A DNA stretch of 64,000 nucleotides from contig NZ_KE557278.1 in the NCBI RefSeq assembly GCF_000442255.1, forward strand, positions 206,742-270,741. The letters run 5' to 3'. The notes under the pieces were generated by a model, which had not been told where the DNA came from, searched no databases, and worked only from the letters and a program-made list of their open reading frames with translations. Positions 37,219 through 45,023 of the stretch are shown piece by piece (position 1 is the first letter of the stretch; every line of letters begins with the position of its first letter). A program made the translations under genes and the position numbers. The stretch comes from Salipiger mucosus DSM 16094. GTDB taxonomy: Bacteria; Pseudomonadota; Alphaproteobacteria; Rhodobacterales; Rhodobacteraceae.

Positions 37219-38514
37219 ATGAATGCCCCGCACCGCGATGACGGCTTCTTCACCCAGGACCTCGCCGACCGCGACCCCGAGATCGCCGCGGCGATCAAGG
37301 GCGAACTGGGTCGCCAGCGCGACGAGATCGAACTGATCGCGTCGGAGAACATCGTCTCCCGCGCCGTGATGCAGGCGCAGGGATCGGTCATGACCAACAA
37401 GTACGCCGAGGGCTACCCCGGCCGCCGCTACTATGGCGGCTGCGACTGGGTGGACGTGGCGGAAAACCTCGCCATCGACCGCGCCAAGCAGCTCTTCGGC
37501 TGCGAGTTCGCCAACGTGCAGCCCAACTCCGGGTCGCAGGCCAACCAGGGCGTCTTCACCGCGCTGATCCAGCCCGGCGACACCATCCTCGGCATGAGCC
37601 TCGACGCTGGCGGTCACCTGACCCACGGCGCCAAGCCCAACCAGTCGGGCAAGTGGTTCAACGCCGTGCAATACGGCGTGCGCAAGCAGGACAACATGCT
37701 CGACTACGACGAGGTCGCCGCCCTCGCGCAGGAGCACAAGCCCAAGCTCATCATTGCCGGCGGCTCGGCCATCCCGCGCCAGATCGATTTCGCCAAGATG
37801 CGCGAGATCGCCGACAGCGTTGGCGCATGGCTGCACGTCGACATGGCGCACTTCGCGGGCCTCGTCGCGGCGGGCGAGCATCCCTCGCCCTTCCCGCATG
37901 CCCACGTCGCCACCACGACGACGCACAAGACCCTGCGCGGCCCGCGCGGCGGCATGATCCTCACCAATGACGAGACCATCGCCAAGAAGGTCAACTCGGC
38001 GATTTTCCCCGGCATCCAGGGCGGCCCGCTGATGCACGTCATCGCCGCCAAGGCCGTGGCCTTCGGCGAGGCGCTGGACCCCTCGTTCAAGACCTACGCC
38101 CAGCAGGTCATCAAGAACGCGCAGGCGCTGTCGGATCAGCTCATCAAGGGCGGGCTCGACACCGTGACCCACGGCACCGACACCCACGTCGTGCTCGTCG
38201 ACCTGCGGCCCAAGAACGTGAAGGGCAACGCGACCGAGAAGGCGCTGGGCCGCGCGCACATCACCTGCAACAAGAACGGCGTGCCCTTCGACCCCGAAAA
38301 GCCGACCGTGACCTCGGGCATCCGTCTCGGCTCGCCCGCCGGCACCACGCGCGGCTTCGGCGAGGAAGAGTTCCGCCAGGTGGCCGACTGGATCATCGAG
38401 GTGGTCGACGGTCTCGCCGCCAACGGCGAAGAGGGCAACGCCGAGGTCGAGGCCAAGGTCAAGGCCGAGGTCGAGGCGCTCTGCAAGCGTTTCCCGGTCT
38501 ACCCCGAGGGCTGA
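37219..38514 (+). CDS. glyA: serine hydroxymethyltransferase
   Basis: A 431-residue PLP enzyme that converts serine and tetrahydrofolate to glycine and methylene-tetrahydrofolate. Motifs: [41 protein letters not shown], and the Schiff-base lysine Lys237 in [14 protein letters not shown]. The C-terminus [20 protein letters not shown] is also standard. A promoter-like pair lies upstream and a strong terminator downstream, so it looks monocistronic. It converges on the peroxiredoxin gene. Confidence 0.97.
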   Translation: MNAPHRDDGFFTQDLADRDPEIAAAIKGELGRQRDEIELIASENIVSRAVMQAQGSVMTNKYAEGYPGRRYYGGCDWVDVAENLAIDRAKQLFGCEFANVQPNSGSQANQGVFTALIQPGDTILGMSLDAGGHLTHGAKPNQSGKWFNAVQYGVRKQDNMLDYDEVAALAQEHKPKLIIAGGSAIPRQIDFAKMREIADSVGAWLHVDMAHFAGLVAAGEHPSPFPHAHVATTTTHKTLRGPRGGMILTNDETIAKKVNSAIFPGIQGGPLMHVIAAKAVAFGEALDPSFKTYAQQVIKNAQALSDQLIKGGLDTVTHGTDTHVVLVDLRPKNVKGNATEKALGRAHITCNKNGVPFDPEKPTVTSGIRLGSPAGTTRGFGEEEFRQVADWIIEVVDGLAANGEEGNAEVEAKVKAEVEALCKRFPVYPEG

Positions 38515-38557
38515 AGCCCGCCGGAACAGGACAAGGCCCGCATCGCGGGACCGGAAA

Positions 38558-38586
38558 GGGCCGGGCGCCATGCCCGGCCCTTTTTC
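38558..38586 (+). terminator. Rho-independent terminator of glyA
   Basis: A 9-base-pair stem (GGGCCGGGC / GCCCGGCCC) with loop GCCAT, then TTTTTCG. Confidence 0.92.
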
Positions 38587-38625
38587 GTTGATGCCTCGCC
38601 GCAAGGCCTCTGGCGCCGGGCCACG

Positions 38626-38658
38626 AAAAAGCCCCCCGGACCCGGGGTCCGGAGGGCT
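38626..38658 (-). terminator. Rho-independent terminator of the peroxiredoxin gene
   Basis: On the minus strand a 13-base stem with one mismatch or wobble pair (AGCCCTCCGGACC / GGTCCGGGGGGCT) is followed by TTTTTCG, 26 bases after the stop codon. Confidence 0.9.
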
Positions 38659-38683
38659 CGAAACCGTCGGGATGGCGCGTCGC

Positions 38684-39337
38684 TCAGCCCGGGTTCTTGG
38701 CAAAGCGCAGGTAGGGCAGCCGGATGTCCAGCTCGCCGTATTTCTCCTTGGCCTGCTCGTCGTTGAGCGCGGTCGCCACGATCACGTCCTGGCCGACCTC
38801 CCAGTTCGCGGGCGTCGCCAGCGGCTGCTCGTAGGTGCGCTGCAGGCCGTCGAGGGCGCGCAGCACCTCGGCAAAGTTGCGGCCCACGGTCATCGGGTAG
38901 GTCATCGACAGCTTCAGCTTCTTGTCCGGGCCGATGATGAAGACCACGCGCACGGTCGCGCTGTCGGCGGGCGTGCGGCCGTCGGGCAGGTAGGCCTCGG
39001 CGGGCAGCATGTCGAGCGCCTTGGCGACCTTCAGGTCATCGTCGGCAACGATCGGGAAGCCGGCTGCCGCGCCGGCGGTCTTCTCGATGTCGCCCTTCCA
39101 CTTCTTGTGGTCCTCGACGCCGTCGACCGAGATGCCCATCACCTTGGTGCCGCGCTTGGCCCATTCGTCAGCCAGCTGCGCCACGGCGCCGAACTCGGTG
39201 GTGCAGACGGGGGTGAAGTCCTTGGGGTGCGAGAAGAGGATCGCCCAGCTGTCGCCGATCCAGTCGTGCAGATCGAACTCGCCCTGGTCGGTGACCACGT
39301 GAAGGTTGGGGATTTCGTCGTTGATGCGCAGAGCCAT
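38684..39337 (-). CDS. 1-Cys peroxiredoxin (Prx6 type)
   Basis: A 217-residue thiol peroxidase that reduces hydrogen peroxide and organic hydroperoxides. The peroxidatic cysteine is Cys45 in HPKDFTPVCTTE. The second arm KVMGISVDGVEDHKKW and the Prx6-type C-terminal domain (VIVATALNDEQAKEKYG) are present, and no conserved resolving cysteine of the 2-Cys class is seen. AGGAGA precedes the ATG. An AT-rich element with TAGA-N5-TCTA lies 30 to 50 bases upstream and may be an operator. It has its own terminator. Confidence 0.92.
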   Translation of the reverse strand: MALRINDEIPNLHVVTDQGEFDLHDWIGDSWAILFSHPKDFTPVCTTEFGAVAQLADEWAKRGTKVMGISVDGVEDHKKWKGDIEKTAGAAAGFPIVADDDLKVAKALDMLPAEAYLPDGRTPADSATVRVVFIIGPDKKLKLSMTYPMTVGRNFAEVLRALDGLQRTYEQPLATPANWEVGQDVIVATALNDEQAKEKYGELDIRLPYLRFAKNPG

Positions 39338-39373
39338 GAGTCTCTCCTGTGCGTTGAACCCGGTATCGCGACC

Positions 39374-39386
39374 TAGATATATTCTA
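39374..39386. promoter_or_regulatory. inverted repeat TAGA-N5-TCTA ahead of the peroxiredoxin gene
   Basis: TAGATATATTCTA lies in a 30-base AT-rich island between the divergently spaced peroxiredoxin start and the RluA-type gene. It loosely resembles iron-response (Irr-like) boxes with TTTAGAA arms, but one arm is only partly matched. Confidence 0.3.
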
Positions 39387-39508
39387 AATCCGATATGTAA
39401 AGTTGTCTGGCAAAGCCTTTCTCCTGGCGCGGCACCTTGCCGCGCGTGGGGGCTTCCACGCTGACGTAACGCAAACGCGGGCCGTGGCAAAGACCCTCGC
39501 GGCCCGAT

Positions 39509-40156
39509 CTAGAAGGGCGCCTTGGCCCGGAACTTCACGCCCTCGTTGCCGTCGGGGTGGTTCAGCCGCAGCTCCTCGGCGTGCAGCATCAGGCGCGGGT
39601 GGGTGGCCGTCGTCTCGGGCGCGTAGAAGGGATCGCCGAGGATGGGGTGGCCCAGCTCGAGCATGTGCACCCGCAGCTGATGGCTCCGCCCGGTGCGGGG
39701 ATGCAGGCGCACGCGGCTCTCGTCGTCCTCGGCCCGCAGCACGCGGTAGTCGGTGACGGCTGGCTTGCCGGTCTCGTGATCGACCTTCTGCCGGGGCCGG
39801 TTCGGCCAATCGACGATCAGCGGCAGGTCGACCGTCCCGCTGCGCTCCGCCATGCGCCCGGCGACGCGGGCGACGTAGGTCTTCTTGACCTTCCGCGCCT
39901 CGAACTGCTGCCCGAGGTGACGTTGCGCGTGGGGCGTGAGGCCGAAGATCATCACACCCGACGTGTCGCGGTCGAGCCGGTGCACCAGTCGCACGGTCGG
40001 AAAGGCCTCCTGCAGGCGCGAGATCAGGCAGTCGGCCAGCTCGGGCCCCTTGCCGGGCACCGAGAGCAGCCCGGAGGGCTTCTCGACCACGAGGATCTCG
40101 TGGTCGTCGTGCAGGATGCGGATCGCATCCCCGGGCGGGTCGTAGGTGTCGCTCAT
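39509..40156 (-). CDS. RluA-family pseudouridine synthase
   Basis: A 215-residue RNA pseudouridine synthase without an S4 domain, similar in size to RluA, which modifies 23S rRNA U746 and tRNA U32. The catalytic motif is VHRLDRDTSG with Asp62. KKTYVARVAG, and RLHPRTGRSHQLRVHMLELGH near residue 150, are the other family blocks. The start at MSDTYD is chosen over a longer frame lacking a ribosome binding site. It follows the thiolase gene in the same direction after 73 bases. Exact target position in RNA is not predictable. Confidence 0.87.
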   Translation of the reverse strand: MSDTYDPPGDAIRILHDDHEILVVEKPSGLLSVPGKGPELADCLISRLQEAFPTVRLVHRLDRDTSGVMIFGLTPHAQRHLGQQFEARKVKKTYVARVAGRMAERSGTVDLPLIVDWPNRPRQKVDHETGKPAVTDYRVLRAEDDESRVRLHPRTGRSHQLRVHMLELGHPILGDPFYAPETTATHPRLMLHAEELRLNHPDGNEGVKFRAKAPF

Positions 40157-40229
40157 GACGGGCGCATTGGCAAAAGCCGTGGCCGGGCGCAAGCCTCGAC
40201 CGGGCGGGTCGCCGGCGTGCGGCGCGGGA

Positions 40230-41402
40230 TCAGACCCGTTCCACCGCGATCGCCGTGCCCTCGCCGCCGCCGATGCAGATCGCCGCGACGCCGCGTTTCA
40301 GCCCGTGGGTCTCGAGCGCGTTCAGCAGCGTGACGATGATCCGGGCGCCGCTCGCGCCGATGGGATGCCCCAGCGCGCAGGCGCCGCCGTGCACGTTCAC
40401 CACGTCGCGCGGCAGGCCCATTTCCTTCATGAAGGCCATCGGCACCACCGCGAAAGCCTCGTTCACCTCCCAGAGGTCCACGTCCGAGGTCTTCCAGCCG
40501 ATCCGCTCCAGCAGCTTGTGCGCGGCGGGGACGGGGGCCGTCGGGAACTGTGCGGGCGCCTGTGCATGGCTCGCGTGGCCCAGCACGCGGGCGCGGGGCG
40601 GGGTGCCGGCGCGGGCCGCCCGGTCGAGCGTCGTCATCACCAGTGCCGCTGCCCCGTCGGAGATCGAGGAACTGTTGGCCGCCGTCACCGTGCCGTCCTT
40701 GCGGAAGGCGGGTTTCAGCATCGGGATCTTTTCGGGCCGCGCGCGGGCGGGCTGTTCGTCGCAGGTGATGACCTCCTCGCCGGTGCGGGCGTGGATCGTG
40801 ACCGGTGCGATCTCGCGCGCGAAGGCGCCCGAGCGCTCGGCGTCGCGCGCGTTGTCGAGCGAGGCAATGGCATACTGGTCCTGCGCCTCGCGGGTGAACT
40901 GGAAAGCCTGCGCGCAATCCTCGGCGAAGGTGCCCATGAGCCGCCCCTTGTCGTAGGCGTCCTCCAGACCGTCGAGGAACATGTGGTCGATCACCTTCCC
41001 GTGGCCGATGCGGGCGCCGCCGCGCATCTTGGGCAGCAGGTAGGGCGCGCCGGTCATGCTCTCCATGCCGCCGGCCACCACGCAGGAGATCTGTCCCAGC
41101 GCAAGCTGGTCGAAGGCCGTCATCGCTGCCTTCATCCCCGAGCCGCACATCTTGTTGAGCGTGGTCGCGGGCACCTGCTCGCCGAGGCCGGCCCGGAAAC
41201 CCGCCTGCCGCGCCGGGGCCTGGCCCTGGCCTGCGGGCAGTACGCAGCCCATCAGCAGCTCCGAGACCTCCGGGCCGCCCGCCTCGGCCAGCGCGGCGCG
41301 GATCGCCGCGCCGCCCAGTTCGGCGGCCGGGACCTCGGAAAAGGCGCCCTGGAAGCCCCCCATGGCGGTGCGTGCGGCCCCGGTGATCACCACGTCCTGC
41401 AT
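40230..41402 (-). CDS. acetyl-CoA C-acyltransferase (thiolase)
   Basis: A 390-residue thiolase. The nucleophile is Cys86 in TTLNKMCGSGMKA. The second triad part NEAFAV and the HGGACALGHPIGASGARI block (His) follow, and the general-base Cys is in AICIGGGEGTA. It may serve acetoacetyl-CoA formation for polyhydroxybutyrate or the ethylmalonyl-CoA pathway, or beta-oxidation; these cannot be separated by sequence. GGGAGGAG lies 6 bases before the ATG. It diverges from the STAS gene. Confidence 0.9.
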   Translation of the reverse strand: MQDVVITGAARTAMGGFQGAFSEVPAAELGGAAIRAALAEAGGPEVSELLMGCVLPAGQGQAPARQAGFRAGLGEQVPATTLNKMCGSGMKAAMTAFDQLALGQISCVVAGGMESMTGAPYLLPKMRGGARIGHGKVIDHMFLDGLEDAYDKGRLMGTFAEDCAQAFQFTREAQDQYAIASLDNARDAERSGAFAREIAPVTIHARTGEEVITCDEQPARARPEKIPMLKPAFRKDGTVTAANSSSISDGAAALVMTTLDRAARAGTPPRARVLGHASHAQAPAQFPTAPVPAAHKLLERIGWKTSDVDLWEVNEAFAVVPMAFMKEMGLPRDVVNVHGGACALGHPIGASGARIIVTLLNALETHGLKRGVAAICIGGGEGTAIAVERV

Positions 41403-41497
41403 CGTCGTCTCCTCCCGTTTCAGCCCATACTTACAGAAAGGTAAGGATTGGCGTCTAGCCTGCCGCGCATTCACGGTGAAACGCGAAGGGCAGGTGC

Positions 41498-41830
41498 ATG
41501 GACGTCACGACCCATGAAAGCGACGGTCTCCAGGTCATCCGCGTGGAAGAGGCGCGCATCGACGCCGCCGTCGCCATCCAGTTCAAGGACCGCGTGCGCG
41601 CCGCCGTCGCACCCGGCGCGCGCCGCGTGGTGCTCGACCTCGGGGCGGTTCAGTTCATCGATTCCAGCGGCCTCGGCGCCATCGTCGCCGCGATGAAGGC
41701 GATGGGAGAGGGGCAGCGTCTCGACTTGGCCGGGCTCACGCCGATGGTAGACCGGGTCTTCCGCCTGACGCGCATGGACGCGATCTTCGTCATCCACGAC
41801 AGCGTCGAGGGCGCCCGGGGCGCCAGCTGA
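41498..41830 (+). CDS. STAS-domain anti-sigma factor antagonist-like protein
   Basis: A 110-residue STAS protein of the RsbV/SpoIIAA type. The phosphorylation motif is QFIDSSGLGAIVA (Ser56/Ser57). In partner switching, the dephosphorylated form binds the kinase and frees its target. The kinase partner is the next gene, 27 bases downstream. The N-terminus begins directly with the domain and no extra module is present. Which regulator is controlled cannot be told from this window. Confidence 0.85.
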   Translation: MDVTTHESDGLQVIRVEEARIDAAVAIQFKDRVRAAVAPGARRVVLDLGAVQFIDSSGLGAIVAAMKAMGEGQRLDLAGLTPMVDRVFRLTRMDAIFVIHDSVEGARGAS

Positions 41831-41857
41831 CGGCGCCCGCGCGCGAGGAGGCGCATC

Positions 41858-42325
41858 GTGGCGCAGCTTCCGGCACGGCAGGACAGGCTTTCGCTGCGGC
41901 TCCACATCGACAGCCGGCCCGAGGCGGTGCGCGGCGCGCTGGGGCGGGTTTCGCGCGATCTCGCGCGCTTCGGTATCCGGACCGAGCCGCGCGGCGCGGT
42001 CGAGCTGGTGCTGGCAGAGGCGCTGAACAACATCGTCGAACACGCCTGCCGCGCGGCGCCGGGCGGACACATCGCGATCGCGCTCGATGCCGGGCCGTCG
42101 CGGATCGACGTCGTGCTCCGCGACGACGGCGGCCCCATGCCCGGTGGCGATGTGCCGCGGGGCGCGGCCGCCTGTCTCGACGGGTCCTGCGCCGACCTGC
42201 CCGAGGGCGGCTTCGGCTGGTTCCTCATCCACCGCCTGTCGGACCGCCTGCGGTATCGTCGCGCGGGCGGCGAGAACCGGCTCGAGATCGGGATTCCCCT
42301 GTCGCGGGGTGACCGCCGGGCCTAG
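41858..42325 (+). CDS. RsbW-like ATP-binding serine kinase / anti-sigma regulatory factor
   Basis: A 155-residue GHKL-ATPase of the HATPase_c_2 kind. The N box is ELVLAEALNNIVEHA (Glu54, Asn57/58). The G1 box is VVLRDDGGPMP, and the GGFGWFLIHRLSDRLRYRR segment closes the ATP lid. It should phosphorylate the STAS protein and bind an unidentified target. The pair has no sigma factor, PP2C phosphatase or response regulator beside it, so the target is encoded elsewhere. It is followed by a repeat-containing intergenic tract. Confidence 0.85.
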   Translation: MAQLPARQDRLSLRLHIDSRPEAVRGALGRVSRDLARFGIRTEPRGAVELVLAEALNNIVEHACRAAPGGHIAIALDAGPSRIDVVLRDDGGPMPGGDVPRGAAACLDGSCADLPEGGFGWFLIHRLSDRLRYRRAGGENRLEIGIPLSRGDRRA

Positions 42326-42372
42326 ATCGCGGAAGGTAATTCCATCAAAGTGCCGCAATCCGCTCCAATTGT

Positions 42373-42472
42373 CGCCAGCTTTGCCCGCCATACCCTGTCT
42401 TGTAGCTGCATATGGCTTCCCTCGGCGCCGCGCTCTTTTAGCCCCCACCCAGTGCGTGGCGTCGAGGTACTT
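42373..42472 (-). repeat. intergenic repeat unit, copy 1
   Basis: About 100 bases that align with the copy at 42541-42638 at a spacing of 168. Shared blocks on the plus strand include TGTAGCTGC, CCTCGGCGCCGCG, AGCCCCCACCC and GTGCGTGGCGTCGAGG. The unit contains short GC palindromes (CGGCGCCG). Function unknown; it may be a small RNA or a decayed mobile element. Confidence 0.7.
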
Positions 42473-42540
42473 ACCAGGCAGCCGAAGAGCGCGACTTTGC
42501 TCCCAACGGTCTTGCAAGCGCCCCCTCCCAACCACATTCC

Positions 42541-42638
42541 CGCCAGATTCGGCGCCCAAGGTGTTCCTGTAGCTGCTCAGAGCTGCCCTCGGCGCCGCGT
42601 CGTTCAAGCCCCCACCCTGTGCGTGGCGTCGAGGACTT
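42541..42638 (-). repeat. intergenic repeat unit, copy 2
   Basis: Second copy of the unit above, with the same order of blocks (CGCCAG, TGTAGCTGC, CCTCGGCGCCGCG, AGCCCCCACCC, GTGCGTGGCGTCGAGG). Substitutions and at least one single-base indel separate the two. It ends about 100 bases before the gamma-glutamyltransferase start. Confidence 0.7.
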
Positions 42639-42738
42639 CGTTTCCCCGACAGCCCCTCTCAATTCCCGGCCCGGTCCCGATTGACGCCGCCGGCATCGCT
42701 CCTATGCTGCGCCCGACGCGGGACAGGGAGAGGTTGAG

Positions 42739-44316
42739 ATGCGCGATTTCCAGCAGCCGGGACGCTCGGCGGTTCATGTGACCAACGGCATCTGCGCCAC
42801 GTCGCACCCGCTGGCCGCGGCGGCCGCCGTCGACATCCTCAAGCAGGGCGGCAATGCCGTCGACGCCGCCATCGCGGGCGCCGTGCTGCTGGGCCTGGCC
42901 GAGCCGCAGATGACCGGCATCGGAGGCGACTGCTTCGCGCTGGTCTCGCCCGCGGGCGGCGACGACGTGATCGCCGTCAACGGCTCGGGCCGTGCCCCTG
43001 CCAATGCCGACGCGGCAGCCCTGCGCGAGGCGGGCCACGACTTCGTCCCCGTGGCCTCGGCCCACGCTGTCACCGTGCCCGGCGCCATCGATGCCTTCTG
43101 CACCATGTCCGACCGCTGGGGCCGACTGGGGCTGGCCGACAGCCTCGCTCCCGCGATCCGCTACATGGACGAGGGCGTGCCGGTGGCCCCCCGCGTCGCC
43201 TTCGACTGGCGCATGGACGCCGACCGCCTGCAGGGCGCAGGCCGGACGCACTTCCTGAAAGGTGACCAACCGCTCGCGGTGGGCGACATCTTCCGCCTGC
43301 CGGGACAGGCCGAGGTTCTGCGCCGCGTCGCGAAAGAGGGCCGCAGCGCCTTCTACGAGGGCGAGGTGGCCGAGGACATGCTCGCCACGCTCAACGCGGC
43401 GGGGGGGCTGCATACGCCCGAGGATTTCGCGCGCACCGAATGCACCATCGGCACGCCCATCGCGAGTGACTACCGCGGCCGCGAACTGCTCGAGCATCCG
43501 CCGAACGGGCAGGGCGTCATCGCCATGCTCATGCTCGACATCCTCAAGCGCTTCGACATCGCCCGGCTCGATCCCTTCGGCGCCGAGCGCGCACATCTCG
43601 AGGCCGAGGCGGCCAAGCTGGCCTACGACGCGCGCAACCGCTTCCTGGCCGACCCCGAGCACATGACGCGGTTCGACCACCTCGCCAGCGATGCGCTGGC
43701 GGATGAGCTCGCCGCGCTGATCGACCCCGCTCGTGTCATGGCGGCGCCGGCCACGCTCAGCGAGTCGGTGCACCGCGAGACGATCTATATCACCGTGGTC
43801 GACCGCGACCGCATGGCGGTCTCGCTGATCTATTCGATTTTCCACGGCTTCGGTTCGGGCATCGCCTCGGACAAGTTCGGCATCCTGATGCAGAACCGCG
43901 GCGCCGGCTTCTCGCTGGCCGAGGGACATCCGAACGAGCTCGGTGGCGGCAAGCGGCCGATGCACACGATCATCCCTGCCATGGTCCGCGACGGCGGCCG
44001 CGTGACGATGCCCTTCGGCGTCATGGGGGGGCAATATCAGCCCAACGGGCACGCGCGGCTGATGTCGAACCTGACGGATTTCGGCATGGATCCGCAGGCC
44101 GCCATCGACGCGCCGCGCAGCTTCGCCGAGGGCTCCGAGCTCAAACTGGAACGCGGCTATTCCGACGCCGTGCGCGCCGAACTTGCCGACATGGGCCACA
44201 ATGTCGTGACGCCCGAGGCGCCCGTCGGCGGGGCACAGGCCATCCTGATCCACGGCAGCGGTGTGCTCGAGGGGGCCTCCGACCCGCGCAAGGACGGCTG
44301 CGCCATCGGGTACTAG
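42739..44316 (+). CDS. gamma-glutamyltransferase family protein
   Basis: A 525-residue Ntn-hydrolase precursor that should self-cleave at Thr348 in HRETIYITVVDRD, giving large and small subunits. Other family blocks are SHPLAAAAAVDILKQGGNAVDAAIA near the start, TGIGGDCFALV, and FGSGIASDKFGILMQNRG with HTIIPAMV in the small subunit. No signal peptide is visible, so it would be cytoplasmic, unlike the classical periplasmic enzyme; many proteins of this branch act on glutathione-like or other amides. It starts with the ATG that follows AGGGAGAGG. Confidence 0.87.
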   Translation: MRDFQQPGRSAVHVTNGICATSHPLAAAAAVDILKQGGNAVDAAIAGAVLLGLAEPQMTGIGGDCFALVSPAGGDDVIAVNGSGRAPANADAAALREAGHDFVPVASAHAVTVPGAIDAFCTMSDRWGRLGLADSLAPAIRYMDEGVPVAPRVAFDWRMDADRLQGAGRTHFLKGDQPLAVGDIFRLPGQAEVLRRVAKEGRSAFYEGEVAEDMLATLNAAGGLHTPEDFARTECTIGTPIASDYRGRELLEHPPNGQGVIAMLMLDILKRFDIARLDPFGAERAHLEAEAAKLAYDARNRFLADPEHMTRFDHLASDALADELAALIDPARVMAAPATLSESVHRETIYITVVDRDRMAVSLIYSIFHGFGSGIASDKFGILMQNRGAGFSLAEGHPNELGGGKRPMHTIIPAMVRDGGRVTMPFGVMGGQYQPNGHARLMSNLTDFGMDPQAAIDAPRSFAEGSELKLERGYSDAVRAELADMGHNVVTPEAPVGGAQAILIHGSGVLEGASDPRKDGCAIGY

Positions 44317-44410
44317 GGCGCGCATCCCGGAATTTCCCCCTCCGCGCCCTATTTCGGCCCGGTCCGGGCGCAACGCTTCCGGCGTAACCAGTTAGCGCCG
44401 GAGCGACAGA

Positions 44411-44989
44411 ATGTTCGGACCCATCGCCGCCCTCGAATCCTATGTCTTCAACGCGTTCCGGCTGAACGCGCGCGCCACGCGGGCGGAATACTGGTGGCCG
44501 ACGCTGATCGTGATGGTCGCAACCTTTGCGGCCGGGGCCGCCGACGCCTGGACGATGCTCTCTGCGCCGTCGATGCGCGACGTGCCGACGAACCCCTTCG
44601 CCTACTGGACGCCGATCCTGTCGTTGCTCACCGTCGTGCCCAGCTTCACTGCCGGGATTCGGCGGCTGCATGATTCCGGGCGCTCGGGCTTTTGGGTGCT
44701 GGTCACGGCGGTGCCTCTCGTGGGGCCGCTGGTCCTGCTGATCCTGCTGCTGATGCCCTCGGAGCAGGGTCCGAACGCCTGGGGCGGGCCGCGTCTCCCG
44801 ATGGGCGGGCAACCGGGCGGGCCGCGGCCCATACGGTCGAACAGCCTGCGGCCATCGAACCCGCTCGATTCCTACGCGGTGCTCCTGCAGGCCGACGCCG
44901 AGCCCTCTCCCGAGGAGGTCGCGCGGCGCAAGGAAGAGATCCACGACTATTTCATGAAGAACGTCTCGCGCCGGAACAACGCAGCCTGA
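44411..44989 (+). CDS. DUF805 membrane protein
   Basis: A 192-residue integral membrane protein with the DUF805 signature: FRLNARATRAEYWWPTLIVM, four hydrophobic segments in the first 125 residues, and IRRLHDSGRSGFWVL. The C-terminal 70 residues are soluble, Pro/Gly- and Glu-rich. Its function is unknown. CGGAGCGACAG precedes the ATG. It converges on gshA with 34 bases between the stops. Confidence 0.82.
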   Translation: MFGPIAALESYVFNAFRLNARATRAEYWWPTLIVMVATFAAGAADAWTMLSAPSMRDVPTNPFAYWTPILSLLTVVPSFTAGIRRLHDSGRSGFWVLVTAVPLVGPLVLLILLLMPSEQGPNAWGGPRLPMGGQPGGPRPIRSNSLRPSNPLDSYAVLLQADAEPSPEEVARRKEEIHDYFMKNVSRRNNAA

Positions 44990-45023
44990 GCGGCGCGGTC
45001 CCGGGGCGGAGGCAGCGCAGCGC

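Larger units (their letters stand above)
42326..42738. other. 413-base intergenic region with degenerate direct repeats
   Basis: No protein gene was found. The region contains two diverged copies of a roughly 100-base unit, described as separate features. Short minus-strand frames across it encode the shared string STPRTGWGL and RGAEGS, but these come from the repeat and lack a ribosome binding site. Confidence 0.6.

Noticed and set aside
35902..38703. A 933-codon minus-strand open frame through glyA and nadK
   Set aside because: Only its last 130 codons (the VOC protein) are real. The rest is antisense to glyA or out of frame with nadK.
42322..42662. Two short minus-strand frames sharing STPRTGWGL and RGAEGS
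   Set aside because: The similarity arises from the DNA repeat. There is no ribosome binding site or coding bias, and the second frame diverges after the shared block.
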